From: Bedellia somnulentella
Lineage: Eukaryota; Arthropoda; Insecta; Lepidoptera; Bedelliidae
Direction: 5' to 3'
Length of the DNA: 64,000 bases
Assembly: GCA_963576735.1 (NCBI GenBank)
Contig: OY755173.1
Coordinates: 15,594,873 to 15,658,872 of the forward strand
Positions 32,131-43,700 of this stretch are shown piece after piece. Numbering within the stretch: position 1 is the first letter of the stretch; the number at the start of each line of letters is the position of its first letter. Below the pieces are notes generated by a model. It made no database searches, was not told where the DNA came from, and saw nothing but the letters and a program-made list of their open reading frames with translations. A program made the translations under genes and the position numbers.

Positions 32131-33597
32131 TTATATTGTTAAATATAAATCTTTACGTAATGTGGCTGCAAAAATTGGTATTTGAGCTTGCTTTCCCTTT
32201 TGGGCACAGAATTCAGACACAATTCTAGTAACTTCAGTACATATGTTAAGAATATGCTCTCTATTCCCAAGTTTAGTCAAGACTATGCAAAATGTCTGTA
32301 CAAACACGGATCCCTTGTCAAGATATCTAAAAGCCTCATATTCAGGTGCAGTTGCCCAATACACTAAGAAATCTGATTTCCTTAAAAAGTATGTACTAGG
32401 TTTAGGTCCATCGGCAACCAATTTTAATGTAGGTTTTTTATGATCCTCCTGACATGCTTGTATGAGGAATACCTTAGGTATATTCCTAAGTTTTAGATTT
32501 TCATCAGAATCAAGATAGTCCTGAATAACTTTTACTTCAACAGCCTCTTCATCTATGCCATAAACATGTCCTTCTATTCCATGGGATAATATACAAAGCA
32601 AAAAAATGCTGTCATCTTCTCTGAACATATTTTGTACCACATTTTGAATAGCAGGGATTATCTCCTCACTAGATAAATTTTCTCTCACTTCAGTATGGAA
32701 ATTAAAATGAGATAAAGTTTTTTTTAACAAATCTTTGTCTTTTGAAGAACCATCTCTTCTTTCTAAGTTCTTTCTAAAAGCTTCTTGATTAATGATAAGA
32801 CAAACACCAACCCTTTTAGGGTTTTTAATAGTATAGGCACGTGACAGTTTATTATCCACATTAGTCATACAATTAATTCTTGAGTTTTCATTTATGAAGC
32901 TGGACAACTGATTAGCATTTTTCCCACTATCTGTGTTATTGTTCATACCCAATTGCGTTTTTTTTAAAGTTTCAGCACAATTTTCAAGTCCAAAGTTGTT
33001 TATTATTTGAACTAATTTACTAACATCATATATACTTTCCGCATTAGGTTGAATTTTTATTATCTCCTTTATAATTAATTCTAAAAATATTAGTTCACAG
33101 GATTTGTATTCCATAACATCCATCCCAAAAGATTGCATATTATTATTGAGGCAATTTTTCAATTCTACTAAGTGCACTGCAGTACAGTTTTCAGCAAATT
33201 TGTATAAATCTTTTTTTAATGGATTTAGATATGAGTGATGATTGAAATATTTTTTTACCATATTAATTTCAAAGCCTAGCTTCCGAATGATAACAAACAG
33301 CCGACATGTAAGTAATGACTCCAAAAATTCATATCTCCATGTGTCTCTTCTGGTCTGTGCATGCAATGCCCAGTCATGAAGTAAATTCAAGTCTTTGATG
33401 TATGCTTCCTTAGAAGCTCTCTGAAGTCTTATGAGCTGCTGACGAGCAGTAGCTGAGTCTGCCACATCATACAATAAAAAAACAAGAGACGTCAAGTCAT
33501 ATGATACTAAATCATTTTGTACATCTACCATTAAATCAATATCAATATTTTCGGTTATGTTCGTAATAGTTGAGGAACTACTTAAATCTGAATTCAT
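32131..33597 (-). CDS. Dredd: Dredd/caspase-8-like initiator caspase
   Basis: Dredd is the initiator caspase of insect IMD signalling, acting with FADD and IMD in the cytoplasm to cleave IMD and activate Relish. One unbroken exon from ATG 33597 encodes 488 residues, close to the fly protein's length. Residues about 20-105 and 115-210 are helical and fit two death-effector domains (first: LTSLVFLLYDVADSATARQQL to IIRKLGF; second: LKKDLYKFAENCTAVHLVELK onward). A linker of about 60 residues follows. The caspase domain starts near KRVGVCLIINQEAF. The catalytic histidine is H339 in ILSHG and the catalytic cysteine is C382 in QACQE, the pentapeptide expected for Dredd. The small subunit has VYWATAPEYEAFR and ends at residue 488. 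Both catalytic residues are intact. Caspase identity is near certain; the Dredd assignment rests on the two N-terminal domains and QACQE. Lack of introns is notable. Confidence 0.9.
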   Translation of the reverse strand: MNSDLSSSSTITNITENIDIDLMVDVQNDLVSYDLTSLVFLLYDVADSATARQQLIRLQRASKEAYIKDLNLLHDWALHAQTRRDTWRYEFLESLLTCRLFVIIRKLGFEINMVKKYFNHHSYLNPLKKDLYKFAENCTAVHLVELKNCLNNNMQSFGMDVMEYKSCELIFLELIIKEIIKIQPNAESIYDVSKLVQIINNFGLENCAETLKKTQLGMNNNTDSGKNANQLSSFINENSRINCMTNVDNKLSRAYTIKNPKRVGVCLIINQEAFRKNLERRDGSSKDKDLLKKTLSHFNFHTEVRENLSSEEIIPAIQNVVQNMFREDDSIFLLCILSHGIEGHVYGIDEEAVEVKVIQDYLDSDENLKLRNIPKVFLIQACQEDHKKPTLKLVADGPKPSTYFLRKSDFLVYWATAPEYEAFRYLDKGSVFVQTFCIVLTKLGNREHILNICTEVTRIVSEFCAQKGKQAQIPIFAATLRKDLYLTI

Positions 33598-34381
33598 TTC
33601 CGTAGTGATAATGATTCAGTAAATTCAATTTCAGAAACCAATACTTATAATTTTATCAATATCATGTACTTATAGTAGTTAACATTATCATTATTGTGAA
33701 GAAATTCTAAAAAAAAATAACATATTTCACTTTTTAATTAGATTTATACTAATTGAACAGGAAACCACCAAAGCAAAACAAAACAAAGTTAAATAAACTT
33801 ACAACTTCACAAACTTAATTCTCATATCCACCTCATTCATATCATACGGATTAGGGGTGTTATTTACTCTGTGGATTAGGGATGTAACAATTAATTACGC
33901 AAAAACACAGACAACTCTGAGACTAACACTCAGTGTTGACATTTTTTTTTCCTCTTCCCCTAGATTTTCTTTAAAAACATTAAAAAAACCCATGAAGGTA
34001 CTAACTTAACAGGAGAGCGCACTTACAAAAATATGGTACACAATAATGCAATTCATTGCCTTGCAATTAAGCTTATAATCTTTTGAACACAAGCAGAGAA
34101 ACGTCCTAGAACGAGAGCCCGAACTAGAAGAGTGAGTCCCGCTCGCGCGGTTGCCAGTCGAGATTAAGTTCAAAGAAAAACAAATTCAAACTTACAGGGA
34201 ATATTTTATAAAAAGAAGGCTACTAACTATTATTTTGTAATAAATTGATTTAATACTTTTAAGTCGGATTACGGGCCTCCACGATACAGGCTAGGCCTAG
34301 TGTAGGGGCTACCAATATTATCAATAATGTAAACACGGTTAATTGTTGCACTCAACCTACTCTGTAAACTATATAAAACTG
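33598..34381. other. Dredd upstream region, no gene seen
   Basis: AT-rich, without a supported gene. It includes the presumed Dredd promoter; no TATA box or kappaB-type site could be assigned with confidence. A slightly GC-richer stretch at 34095-34165 is unexplained. Confidence 0.4.
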
Positions 34382-34611
34382 TAATTGGCCTAGACCTCGC
34401 TTTTATAACATACCCTTTTTATATTATAAATCGATAAAGGACATCAAACTAAACAACTTTGCCCATGGAATACCTATCTAAAATATTGTAATTTTCAAAA
34501 AAATATAATAATTAAAAATTGTCGTACCTAGTTCAAACTGAGAATGTATAGAATGAGAATCTTTGCTTCAGTGAAAATAAGAAATAAAAAAAATACGGAG
34601 TTGTTTACGAG

Positions 34612-35132
34612 AAGACACGGGATATAGTGCAGCGGAGTTAACATACGGAACACCTATAAGACTACCTGGAGGATTTTTTGAATCATCACCACATCAACTT
34701 TCTACTTACGAGGAGTTTGTAAAAAATATTCAGAAGGACATCACTCAGATGACATCAATACCTAAACGAAAAAAATATGATCAAGCAGTTTTTGTACACC
34801 CAGAGCTCAAAGAGTGCTCACATGTATTCGTGCGATGCGACAGACTTAGGAAAACTCTCACACCGCCCTACGAAGGACCATTCCCAGTGATAAGAAAAAT
34901 GGATAAGACATACGTTATTAAAATAAAAGATAAGGAGACAACAATATCTATAGACAGATTAAAACCTGCATTTTTCATCAATAACGATTCAAACAACGTG
35001 CCAAGCACGACGAATAATTACAACCAAAATAGCACGTACATCACACAATCAGGGCGTAAGGTAAAAAAAACCGTAAGATATTGTAATCTGCTGACAACAA
35101 GAAGAAACAACCAGCATAGTTGCAACGGATAA
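34612..35132 (+). pseudogene. Gypsy-type pol C-terminal fragment
   Basis: The frame encodes the last part of a Gypsy integrase: SAAELTYGTPIRLPGGFF, then VFVRCDRLRKTLTPPYEGPF and ISIDRLKPAFF, a C-terminal domain typical of insect Gypsy-like elements, to a stop at 35132. The catalytic core and everything upstream are missing. It is followed by untranslated sequence, a purine tract (aaagggggg at 35354) and one LTR. Confidence 0.75.
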
Positions 35133-35362
35133 AATGTATTCAGCAATCCACACTAAGGTCAAGAGGGAAGCACTGACCTAATACACAACAGACGTCAGCA
35201 AATCACCATAACAACAATCGTCAGCACATACATTCTTCGCGCCACAACAACATCAGCAAAAATCATATTACTTAAGAATGTCAAGTTCAATTCGTCATCG
35301 TAATATTGTACCATAACTATATTATTATAATTTTATTTTCTTTCATTTTTTTTAAAGGGGGG

Positions 35363-35580
35363 TGTATTGTTGCCACCCTTATCTTAGGACGATTCTTTCG
35401 TGCTGTATCTAGTATAAATATTATCTGTATCATTCATTACAGATAAATACGTGTTAGAAGATAAGATAAGTTATATGATAGATACGCACGTTTTACCTTA
35501 ATATATAAGCTGTAACCTTTTATACAATAAATCAGACTATAACCATCTTTCGAGTCTCATTATTCTTCCCTGCCAAGACA
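35363..35580 (+). repeat. 3' LTR of the Gypsy-type fragment
   Basis: Starts tgtattgttgccaccc directly after the purine tract and ends near ctgccaagaca. It contains aatatataagct as a possible TATA box and aataaatcagac with a poly(A)-type signal. No partner 5' LTR exists in the window. The borders are approximate. Confidence 0.6.
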
Positions 35581-36682
35581 CATTGGCAAAATCTATGCTT
35601 TTCGCTCTGTAAACAAAAATATAACTTCTTTCGGTATTTTCCAGTTGTATTGATCGTCGTTGAAAAATAATATCATGAAAATAAACCGGTAAGCGAGCGA
35701 TTGAACTGGAAAATACCGAAAGAGGTTATGTTTTTGTTTACACCATAGATCAAATGTTTTTTTTTATTTCTTATTTTCACTGAAGCAAAGAATCTAGTTC
35801 TATACATTCTCAGTTTGAACTAGGTACGACAATTTTTAATTATCATTTTTTTTGAAAATTACAATATTTTAGAGAGGCATTCCATGGGCAAAGTTTTTAA
35901 GTATGATGTTCTTTATCGATTTATATAATAAATCGATAAAGGACATCAAACTAAACAACTTTGCCCAAAATGCCTATCTAAAATATTGTTATCATCTAAA
36001 TATTTAATGATGAAAAATATCATATACCTAGTTCAATCCTAGCAATTGGCCTAGACCTCGCTTTTATAACATACCCTTTTTATATTATAAATCGATAAAG
36101 GACATCAAACTTAACAACTTTGCCTATGGAATGCCTATCTAAAATATTGTAATTTAAAAAAAAAAAAAAAAAATTGTCGTACCTAGTTTAAACTGAGAAT
36201 GTATAGAATGAGATTCTTTGCTTCAGTGAAAATAAGAAATAAAAAAAACATTTGATCTATGCTTTTCGCTCTGTAAACGAAAATATTACTTCTTTCGATA
36301 TTTTCCAGTTCAATCGCTCGCTTACCGGTTTATTTTCATGATATTATTTCTCAACGACGATCAATAGAACTGGAAAATACCGAAAGAAGTAATATTTTTG
36401 TTTACATAGCGAAAAGCATAGATCAAATGTTTTTTTTTCGTTTCTTATTTTCACTGAAGCAAAGAATCTCATTCTATACATTCTCAGTTTGAACTAGGTA
36501 CGACAATTTTTAACTATTATTTTGTTTTGAAAATTACAATATTTTACATAGGCATTCCATGGGCAAAGTTGTTCAGTTTGATGTCCTTTATCGATTTATA
36601 ATATAAAAAGGGTATGTTATAAAAGCGAGGTCTAGGCCAATTGTGCAATTGGAATTTAAATAAATTATTATTATTATTTTGG

Positions 36683-37518
36683 GCATGACTTTTAGTTCCT
36701 CGCCTCTCCCATGGCCGAAAAAGAACGTATAAATTTGAAATTGGAGAGGCGGTACTCCCCGACAAAAGAACAGTCGGTCGGGGTCAGGGACTCAGGTTCA
36801 AGAACCGACGAACGATCCGAGCCATATCGAGCAGCACCGCCTTCTGCATTTGTGCTGGAACCGATACGCCACAGAAATCCAACCGCCTCAAGTTAGTCGC
36901 GAGGCTGGTTGGAATTAACCCATTCGTGGACAAAACAATTGGGATTATTTCTGTCGAAGTCACACCCCACATGTCGGTGATCTCGAGATACTTCCGACGC
37001 TTCTCGGTTTCAGCATTCACGAGACCCTCGTCATGAGGGATAGTGACATCAACTAGAAATACCCTCGACTGCGACCGATCCCATACCACGATCAGCCACG
37101 ATGTTAGGCTTATTCGCTACAATAGTTCTGTCCGTGATAACGGATCGGTCCCAATAGATTTTGGCACGGTCGTTTTCTAGGATTGGCTCCGGCAGATACT
37201 TGTAATACGGCAGCCTCTGTTGCGAGAGTCCGTATTTCAGAGCGAGCTCCTGATGCAGGATTTTGGCTGCTTGGTTGTGTCTGTGCAAGTACTCAGTGTT
37301 AGCAAGAGCCGAACAACCGGAAATAACATGCCTAAGTGACTCTCCGGGACGGCCACATGCTCGACAGATGTCTGTGGTACCGTCCTTTAGGATGTATTTC
37401 TGATAGTTCCGCGTCTTGACAACCTGGTCTTGTATTGCACAGACAAAACCTTCGGTTTCCCGAAAGAGGTCACCGAAACGCAGCCAATGCAGGGAGGCTT
37501 TACGGTCCACGAAAGGTT
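36683..37518 (-). pseudogene. Dong/R4-like LINE copy 1, 3' part
   Basis: Encodes on the minus strand the end of an R4-clade element: DRKASLHWLRFGDLF, the CCHC-type motif CRACGRPGESLRHVISGC and the start of the restriction-like endonuclease with YWDRSVITDRTIVANKPNIV. VDVTIPHDEGLVNAETEKR and the conserved end AVLLDMARIVRRFL follow in another frame. The 3' end is set in a TTA run (36661-36676). The upstream part of the same copy continues at 49451 beyond a 12-kb insertion. Confidence 0.85.
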
Positions 37519-40288
37519 TAAAAGTAAAAAAAAAGTCAAAAAGTTTATTCTTCAAAATTAAGTTAAAAACTAACATTTTTTGACCGTAATTTTTTTTAAA
37601 TTTATCATTAGTCCGTTGCTTTGGAATGTGTTCGTAAAGAGAAGAAGCAACAAAGAAACTCTTTGCATTCACATTTTTTCATTTTTTTAAAACATGGTTT
37701 GTACAATTTCAGTTTATTAACATGTTTTTACTTTATAAAAGATTTTCTATGCGACAAAACCAAACGCTAGTTTGACATAATAAAAATAAATTGTCCATCA
37801 CAAAAAACCAATCACATAACGTGAGAAGAAAAATCCTCACCAGACAATTATTCCTGGGAATCATGAGGGAAGATTTATAGCTTTACGGACACGGTCATGT
37901 GCGCGTTGGGTCCTTGTCGTTTAAAAAATCTTGAACACTGTAGTAAGATTTCTTTAAAAGCATTGCTTTAATTGCCTTTTTAAAAGATGCCACAGGCAAT
38001 TCCAACATATCAAAATGAAGTTTGTTGAACATTTGGAGGGATAGTAAAGGAGTTACTTACTTTATTAAGTCTCCACTTCGGTACGTTAAGTTTGTCCTTA
38101 ATTCGAGTGTTAACAGTATGCCTATCACTAACTTTACTAAATTGGCATATATTCTTTTTAGCACACATTAAATTCTCAAATATGTATTGGCAAGGGACAG
38201 TTAAAATGCCAATATCTTTAAATTTTTCGCGCAACGAATACCTCGACCTCAACATGTAAATAGATCGGATAGCTCGCTTTTGCAAGACGAAAACTTTATG
38301 AACATCAGCCGCTTTACCCCATAATAAAATACCGTACGACATAATACTATGAAAATAACTGAAATGCACAATGCGAGCTGTTTCTGCGTCTGCTATTTCT
38401 CTAATCTTACGCACGGCATACGCTGCTGAGCTCAGCCTTTTAGAAAGTGTTAGTATATGGGGTCCCCATTGCAACTTAGAATCGATTATTATCCCTAGGA
38501 ATTTTGTCTCTTTCACTGATCCTACTTTTTCACTATCAATAACAATATTGTTATCAACTTGCCTAACATTCGGTAAAGTAAATTTAATACATTTAGTTTT
38601 TTTGGCATTTACAACCAGGTTATTTACAGTAAACCAATGCAATACCAGTGAGATAGCTTTATTTACGTCGTCAAGAGATATAGAGGATCTCGCTACATTA
38701 AATATTAAAGATGTGTCATCTGCAAACATAACTATCTCAGAATACTTTTGTACCATAAATGGTAAATCATTAATGTATCAGAAACAGTAATTGGCCGAGG
38801 AACACCCATCTCTATTTCCGATCCTTCCGACGTGGTTCCATTAATATCAACCTTTAAAGTTCTTTTATTAAGATATGATGCCATCAATTTCAGTGCTTGC
38901 TCGCCAAAACCGTAACATTTAAGTTTAATCAACGCTATTTCTTTTTTTACACAATCAAAAGCTTTTGTGAGGTCACAAAATATACCTAACGCATCCCGGG
39001 AATTTTCCCATGAATTAAAAATATGTTTCATTAGTGACACTCCTGCATCTACAGTAGACCTACCTTTGGTGAAACCATATTGCTCGTCATGGAATATATT
39101 ATGTTTGTTGAAATATGAAAGCATTTGGTTGGACATGATTTTCTCATAAACTTTACTGAGAACTGGTAAAATAGAAATAGGCCTATAGTTGGTAAAGTCC
39201 TGACTATCTCCTGATTTATGTAGTGGGATGAGCCTACTTAACTTCATACAGTCTGGAAATTCTCCTATATCTATACATTTATTAAAAAGTATCGTTAAAT
39301 GGGGAGCGATTATATTTTTTATTCTGTTTATGACGAAAACTGACATTCCTGTTATGTCTTCGGTTTTTTTAAGATAAATAGTTTTAAAGTTTTTGATTAT
39401 ATCGTTACTGTCAACATACTTGAAAGAAAACTGTGCTGTTGTTTTGGTAACATTTTGTTCCAACAACGCAAGAGCTTTTTGGGGACATGAATTTAATTTC
39501 TCTGTTGTCTGAGTGGGGGTATTTATAAAATGATTTTCAAAAATGTCAGCAATTTGTGATCTTGACTGTATCAGTTCATTATCTAATAATAAATTGAGAT
39601 CATGTGGGGACTTAAGTTTTCCAGTTTCACTGTTAATTATTTTCCAGACAGTCTTACTCTTGTTAAAAGAATTCTTAATTTTATGTTTTATGCATCTAGA
39701 TTTAGCTTCACCACAAACTTTTTTGAAAATTTCTGACATAAATGGTAAATTTAAATTTATAAATTGACCCTTGTGGTCTGAGGTAATGCAATCAAAAAGG
39801 AAGTGACCGGAGTAATCACAATTGCAATAAATATTATCTAAACATGTTGCAGAGGTTGAGGTAATTCGGGTTGGCTCATTGAATACATTCAGAAGATTAA
39901 ATGATTGAAAAAATGTTAATATTCTCTCCTTTACTAGACCCTCACCCAACAAGTCAATATTGAAATCCCCACAAACTACAACCTCTCTGGAGCTGCGGGA
40001 AGCCATCCCCAAAGCATCTTCCATCGCTGCTTGAAAGATGTCATAGTTACCTTTGGGTGGGTAATTTTTTGCCTATATCCCAAGGTCAAATTATATAGTA
40101 ACATATTTAATTTATAAATCCTAGTATTAACCTTATAGCTAAGATGCTTGGAATATAGGAAGTCACTTATAATCATTTTCTTACATTTAAATTAACCAAC
40201 TTCTCAAATGATTTCTTCAAGTCACTTGGTTTTACCATGTTACTTGAACCAATTAAAATAACTAAAGTAGTGTTGGAGTCATATTGTG
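37519..40288 (-). pseudogene. SGNH-type LINE, ORF2 part
   Basis: A jockey/CR1-group LINE on the minus strand. From right to left: the rest of an SGNH-esterase-like segment (about 40285-40080, with TTLVILIGSSNMV in a frame not open to an ATG), then the second half of an endonuclease (VVVCGDFNIDLL, 39960). The reverse transcriptase follows (YRPISILPVLSKVYEKIM, motif A GIFCDLTKAFDCV). Motif B is broken by a small deletion after MGVP near 38790. The rest is in the other frame with motif C VMFADDTSLI (38756-38010). The first half of the endonuclease is missing. About 490 bases of 3' untranslated sequence end at 37519. The element is flanked by aaggtt at 37513-37518 and 49451-49456. Confidence 0.8.
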
Positions 40289-40507
40289 TGTACGAGTTAG
40301 GTCGTACAGAAGCGTGCGTCAGCATTTTACTTCATCTATTAGTTTTATTTAATTAGTTATTCAGTTCGTTTATAGCTATCAAGACAGCTACGCGTGCTCA
40401 TCAGTTATCAGTTACATTTAAGTTATTCTTCATTAATACAGTTTTCATTTACTATCAGTTTATCATTTTATTATATTATCAGTCACATAATCGGGAGCAG
40501 CCCGAAC
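40289..40507 (+). repeat. BEL 5' LTR
   Basis: Begins tgtacgagttaggtcgtaca and ends gggagcagcccgaac; it matches 48554-48772 over its full 219 bases except one A/T difference near the end (40489). Confidence 0.92.
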
Positions 40508-40527
40508 AATGGTCCTTCGAGCCTTCT
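40508..40527 (+). promoter_or_regulatory. Candidate primer-binding site of BEL element
   Basis: The sequence aatggtccttcgagccttct directly follows the 5' LTR, where the tRNA primer site is expected. The tRNA was not assigned. Confidence 0.4.
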
Positions 40528-40784
40528 GGAAAGCAGGACTCTAACACGTTTACATACACGCGCCGCGCGTGCCGAATTGTGTCAGTAGTTTCGCTTACCG
40601 GACAGAATCAGTGAAGTGTGTACAGTAAACCACGTAAAGGATTATCTTTGTGTCTTACAAACACAAACCAAATCCTATCGAAAACTCATCGTATGATCAA
40701 GGTATACTGTGAGTAGCAGTCGCAGACCAGCAACAGCAGCAGATATCAAGTAAGATCTGTCCATTTTATTATTATCCATAAAAA

Positions 40785-43700
40785 ATGTCGTCTATCAAGG
40801 ATTTCATTGATAATCAAAAAGATCTCTTTAAATCAATTGAGAGCATCTTTACCAATTTTAAGAAAGATAGCCCAAGTAGGAAGACACCCGAGTATATCCA
40901 GCGAAGAATAAAAACCCTCGACAGTTATTGGGAAGAGTATGAGAGTAAGGTAGATGAGATATTGACGTCGGATTTACAGTTGGATGCAGAACTAAATGCT
41001 TTTATCAAGAAAGAGTTAGAAACAGTAAGAGTAAGATATACGACCATCAGGTCGGCGATCAGTAATTACGATTCACCCCCATTTGCTGAGTTAAAGCTTC
41101 CTGAATTTATTCACGACTCTACGAATGAGGGTGTTCAGTCCCAACCCTTGGAGCCTCGCTCGAGTAAATCGACAATTACTGCGAGTAAGACAGAAGAGCA
41201 GCTTCGAAAACAGCAGAGCAACTTTAAAGCTTTCCATCGCACATTGAAGAATATAGATCTCGACTCGGTATCAGAGAAATGGGAACTCGAAGATCTACTA
41301 CGTTGCATTCAGTCCCGCTGGAACGCTATCGACAATCTTCATTGGGAACTTGACAGTGATTTGAACGGCTCCAATCAAGAATACGAGGCTATGTTCAGTG
41401 AGTACGAAAGAAATTACGAGTACATCAAGAAACTCATTAGCAAGAAAATATGGTCAGTAGCTCATATCAGCCAAACTACCCCTAAAATAGAAATTCCGGT
41501 GTTTAATGGGTCGTATAATAATTGGGTTTCCTTTAAAGAGTTGTTTCAAGAGGCTATCCACAACAACCCATCTATACCGAAAGCCACAAAAATGCAGCTC
41601 TTAAAATCTAAAGTTAAAGGGGAAGCAGAGAAGCTAATTCAACATTTATCTATCAGTGCTGATAATTACGAAACATGCTGGGAATTATTAAACCACAGGT
41701 ACAATAACAAGAAACTAGTTTTTACATCTTATATGAATACCCTTACGAATTTACCGGTCATTCAACAAAAATCCGTCGCGCATATAAAACGATTACACGA
41801 CACCACCCATGAGTGTGTCAATGCTATTAAGAACCTGGGAGTCGATATAACAACATGGGACCCCATACTGGTGTACCTACTATCACAAAAACTAGATAAT
41901 GAATCATACTCAGATTATGTGGAATCAGTGAAAAACCCGAGGGAGTTACCCATCCTGAAAGAATTTCTTGATTTTTTGGAAATAAAATTCACAACGCTAG
42001 AAACTTCGCGTTGCAAGCAGAATGTTAATATTTCGACACAAAAGTACCAAGTCCATCTTAAACAGCAATCTAGCAATAATCGTAGTCAGCAACCTACTTC
42101 TTACAAAAATGCATTCCTATCAAGCAGTAAGATTAAAGTTCAATCGCCTAGTACGAGCAAAAAAGTAACATCAGCAAAATATCACTGTGCGCTATGCAAC
42201 AGTTTTGAACATAGAATTTATTTTTGCAAACAGTTCATTGACATGCCTGCGAATATGAAATTAAAAACTGTCAAACGACTTAATCTCTGTCCAAACTGTT
42301 TGTTCGATCATCAAGAAAAAGCATGCACATCAGAGAAAGTATGTCGTGAGTGCAATCAAGGGCACAACAGTTTACTTCATGAGGCGTTTTCTCAGGAAGG
42401 TGCAGACAGATCGAACGTAACTTCAGCTGAAAATAAAGGTAATAAGGTCAAAAGTGGCTCGCACGCCTCACTGCAGAGTGGCTCGTATGAAGTTTTATTA
42501 CCAACGGCTTTATTAAATATTGAAGCCGCGGACGGATCATCTTATACAATGCGTGCCTTATTAGACCAAGGGTCTCAGATATCAATTATCACTGAGAAAG
42601 CGGCACAGAGGTTAATGTTGCCTAGAAAGAAATGCCATGGTATAATTTCGGGTGTTGGTGACAAAGAAAGTAAGTGTAAAGGGATGATAACTATCAAGTG
42701 CTTATCAACCATCAGCTCGTTTACTTTTGAAACAGATGTTTTGATAATGAATCAACTTATAAAACCTCTACCAAACCAGTCTGTAGCGAAACCAAATTGG
42801 GCATATTTAGACCATATCAAGTTGGCAGATCCAGAATTCAATATCAGTCGCCCGGTCGATTTATTATTAGGAGCAGACGTTTATTCACATATCTTAATGG
42901 ATGGCGTATGTAAAGCTGACTCGTCTCTCCCTGTCGCGCAACAAACCCAACTTGGTTGGATTTTAAGTGGAAACGCAAGAACTTTCCACTGCAATGTAGT
43001 TCTCAATAACTTACAAGATATCCAGCAGTTCTGGGAAACCGAAGAGATAACTTCCGAACAGACTGACTTGTCCGAGTCCGACTTAATGTGCCTAAAATAC
43101 TATCAAGATACCACAATCAGACGGTCAGATGGACGCTATGAGGTCCGGTTGCCTCTCAAAGATAATTACCAAGAATTATTAGGGCAATCGAGAGCAAAAG
43201 CAATGGCACAATTTTATAAGTTGGAGCAGAGACTCAGTAAAAATCAAGTTACGGCAGTAAATTATAAATTGTTTATCGATGAGTATTTAGCTCTCGGTCA
43301 TATGACACCATCAATGAAAGATAACAATAATATTACTCATTGTTATTTACCTCATCATTGTGTGACACGTGAGGAGTCTACTACTACTAAGTTACGTGTA
43401 GTATTTAATGCGTCTCAAAAAACATCAACGGGTGTAAGTTTAAATGAAGTAATGTGTCGCGGCCCTAATTTGCAACAAGATATTCAGAGCCTCATAATCA
43501 AATGGCGCCAATTCAAATTTGCTTTTACCGCTGATATTGAGAAAATGTTTCGACAAATATGGATAAATCAAGAAGATCAATACCTGCAAATGATCTTTTG
43601 GAGAGATAGTAACAAAAAGCAGTTGCAAGACTTTAAGCTCACCACAGTTACGTACGGAACCAAAGCAGCGCCTTTTCTAGCCATGAGAACCCTTAAACAG

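Larger units (their letters stand above)
34382..36643. mobile_element. Cluster of foldback elements with long inverted arms
   Basis: A complete element lies at 36043-36643 (601 bases). Its ends are caattggcctagacctcgc and gcgaggtctaggccaattg. The arms of about 200 bases carry ttataacataccc, aaatcgataaaggacatc, actttgcc and aactgagaatgtatagaatg. The centre is a second inverted repeat (cgctctgtaaac, ttccagttcaatcgctc). A first copy starts at 34382 and its right arm ends at about 35925, where the sequence flips straight into another left-arm fragment (35928-36000). The first copy is interrupted at 34603-35580 by a Gypsy 3' end. No transposase frame is present. Confidence 0.8.
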
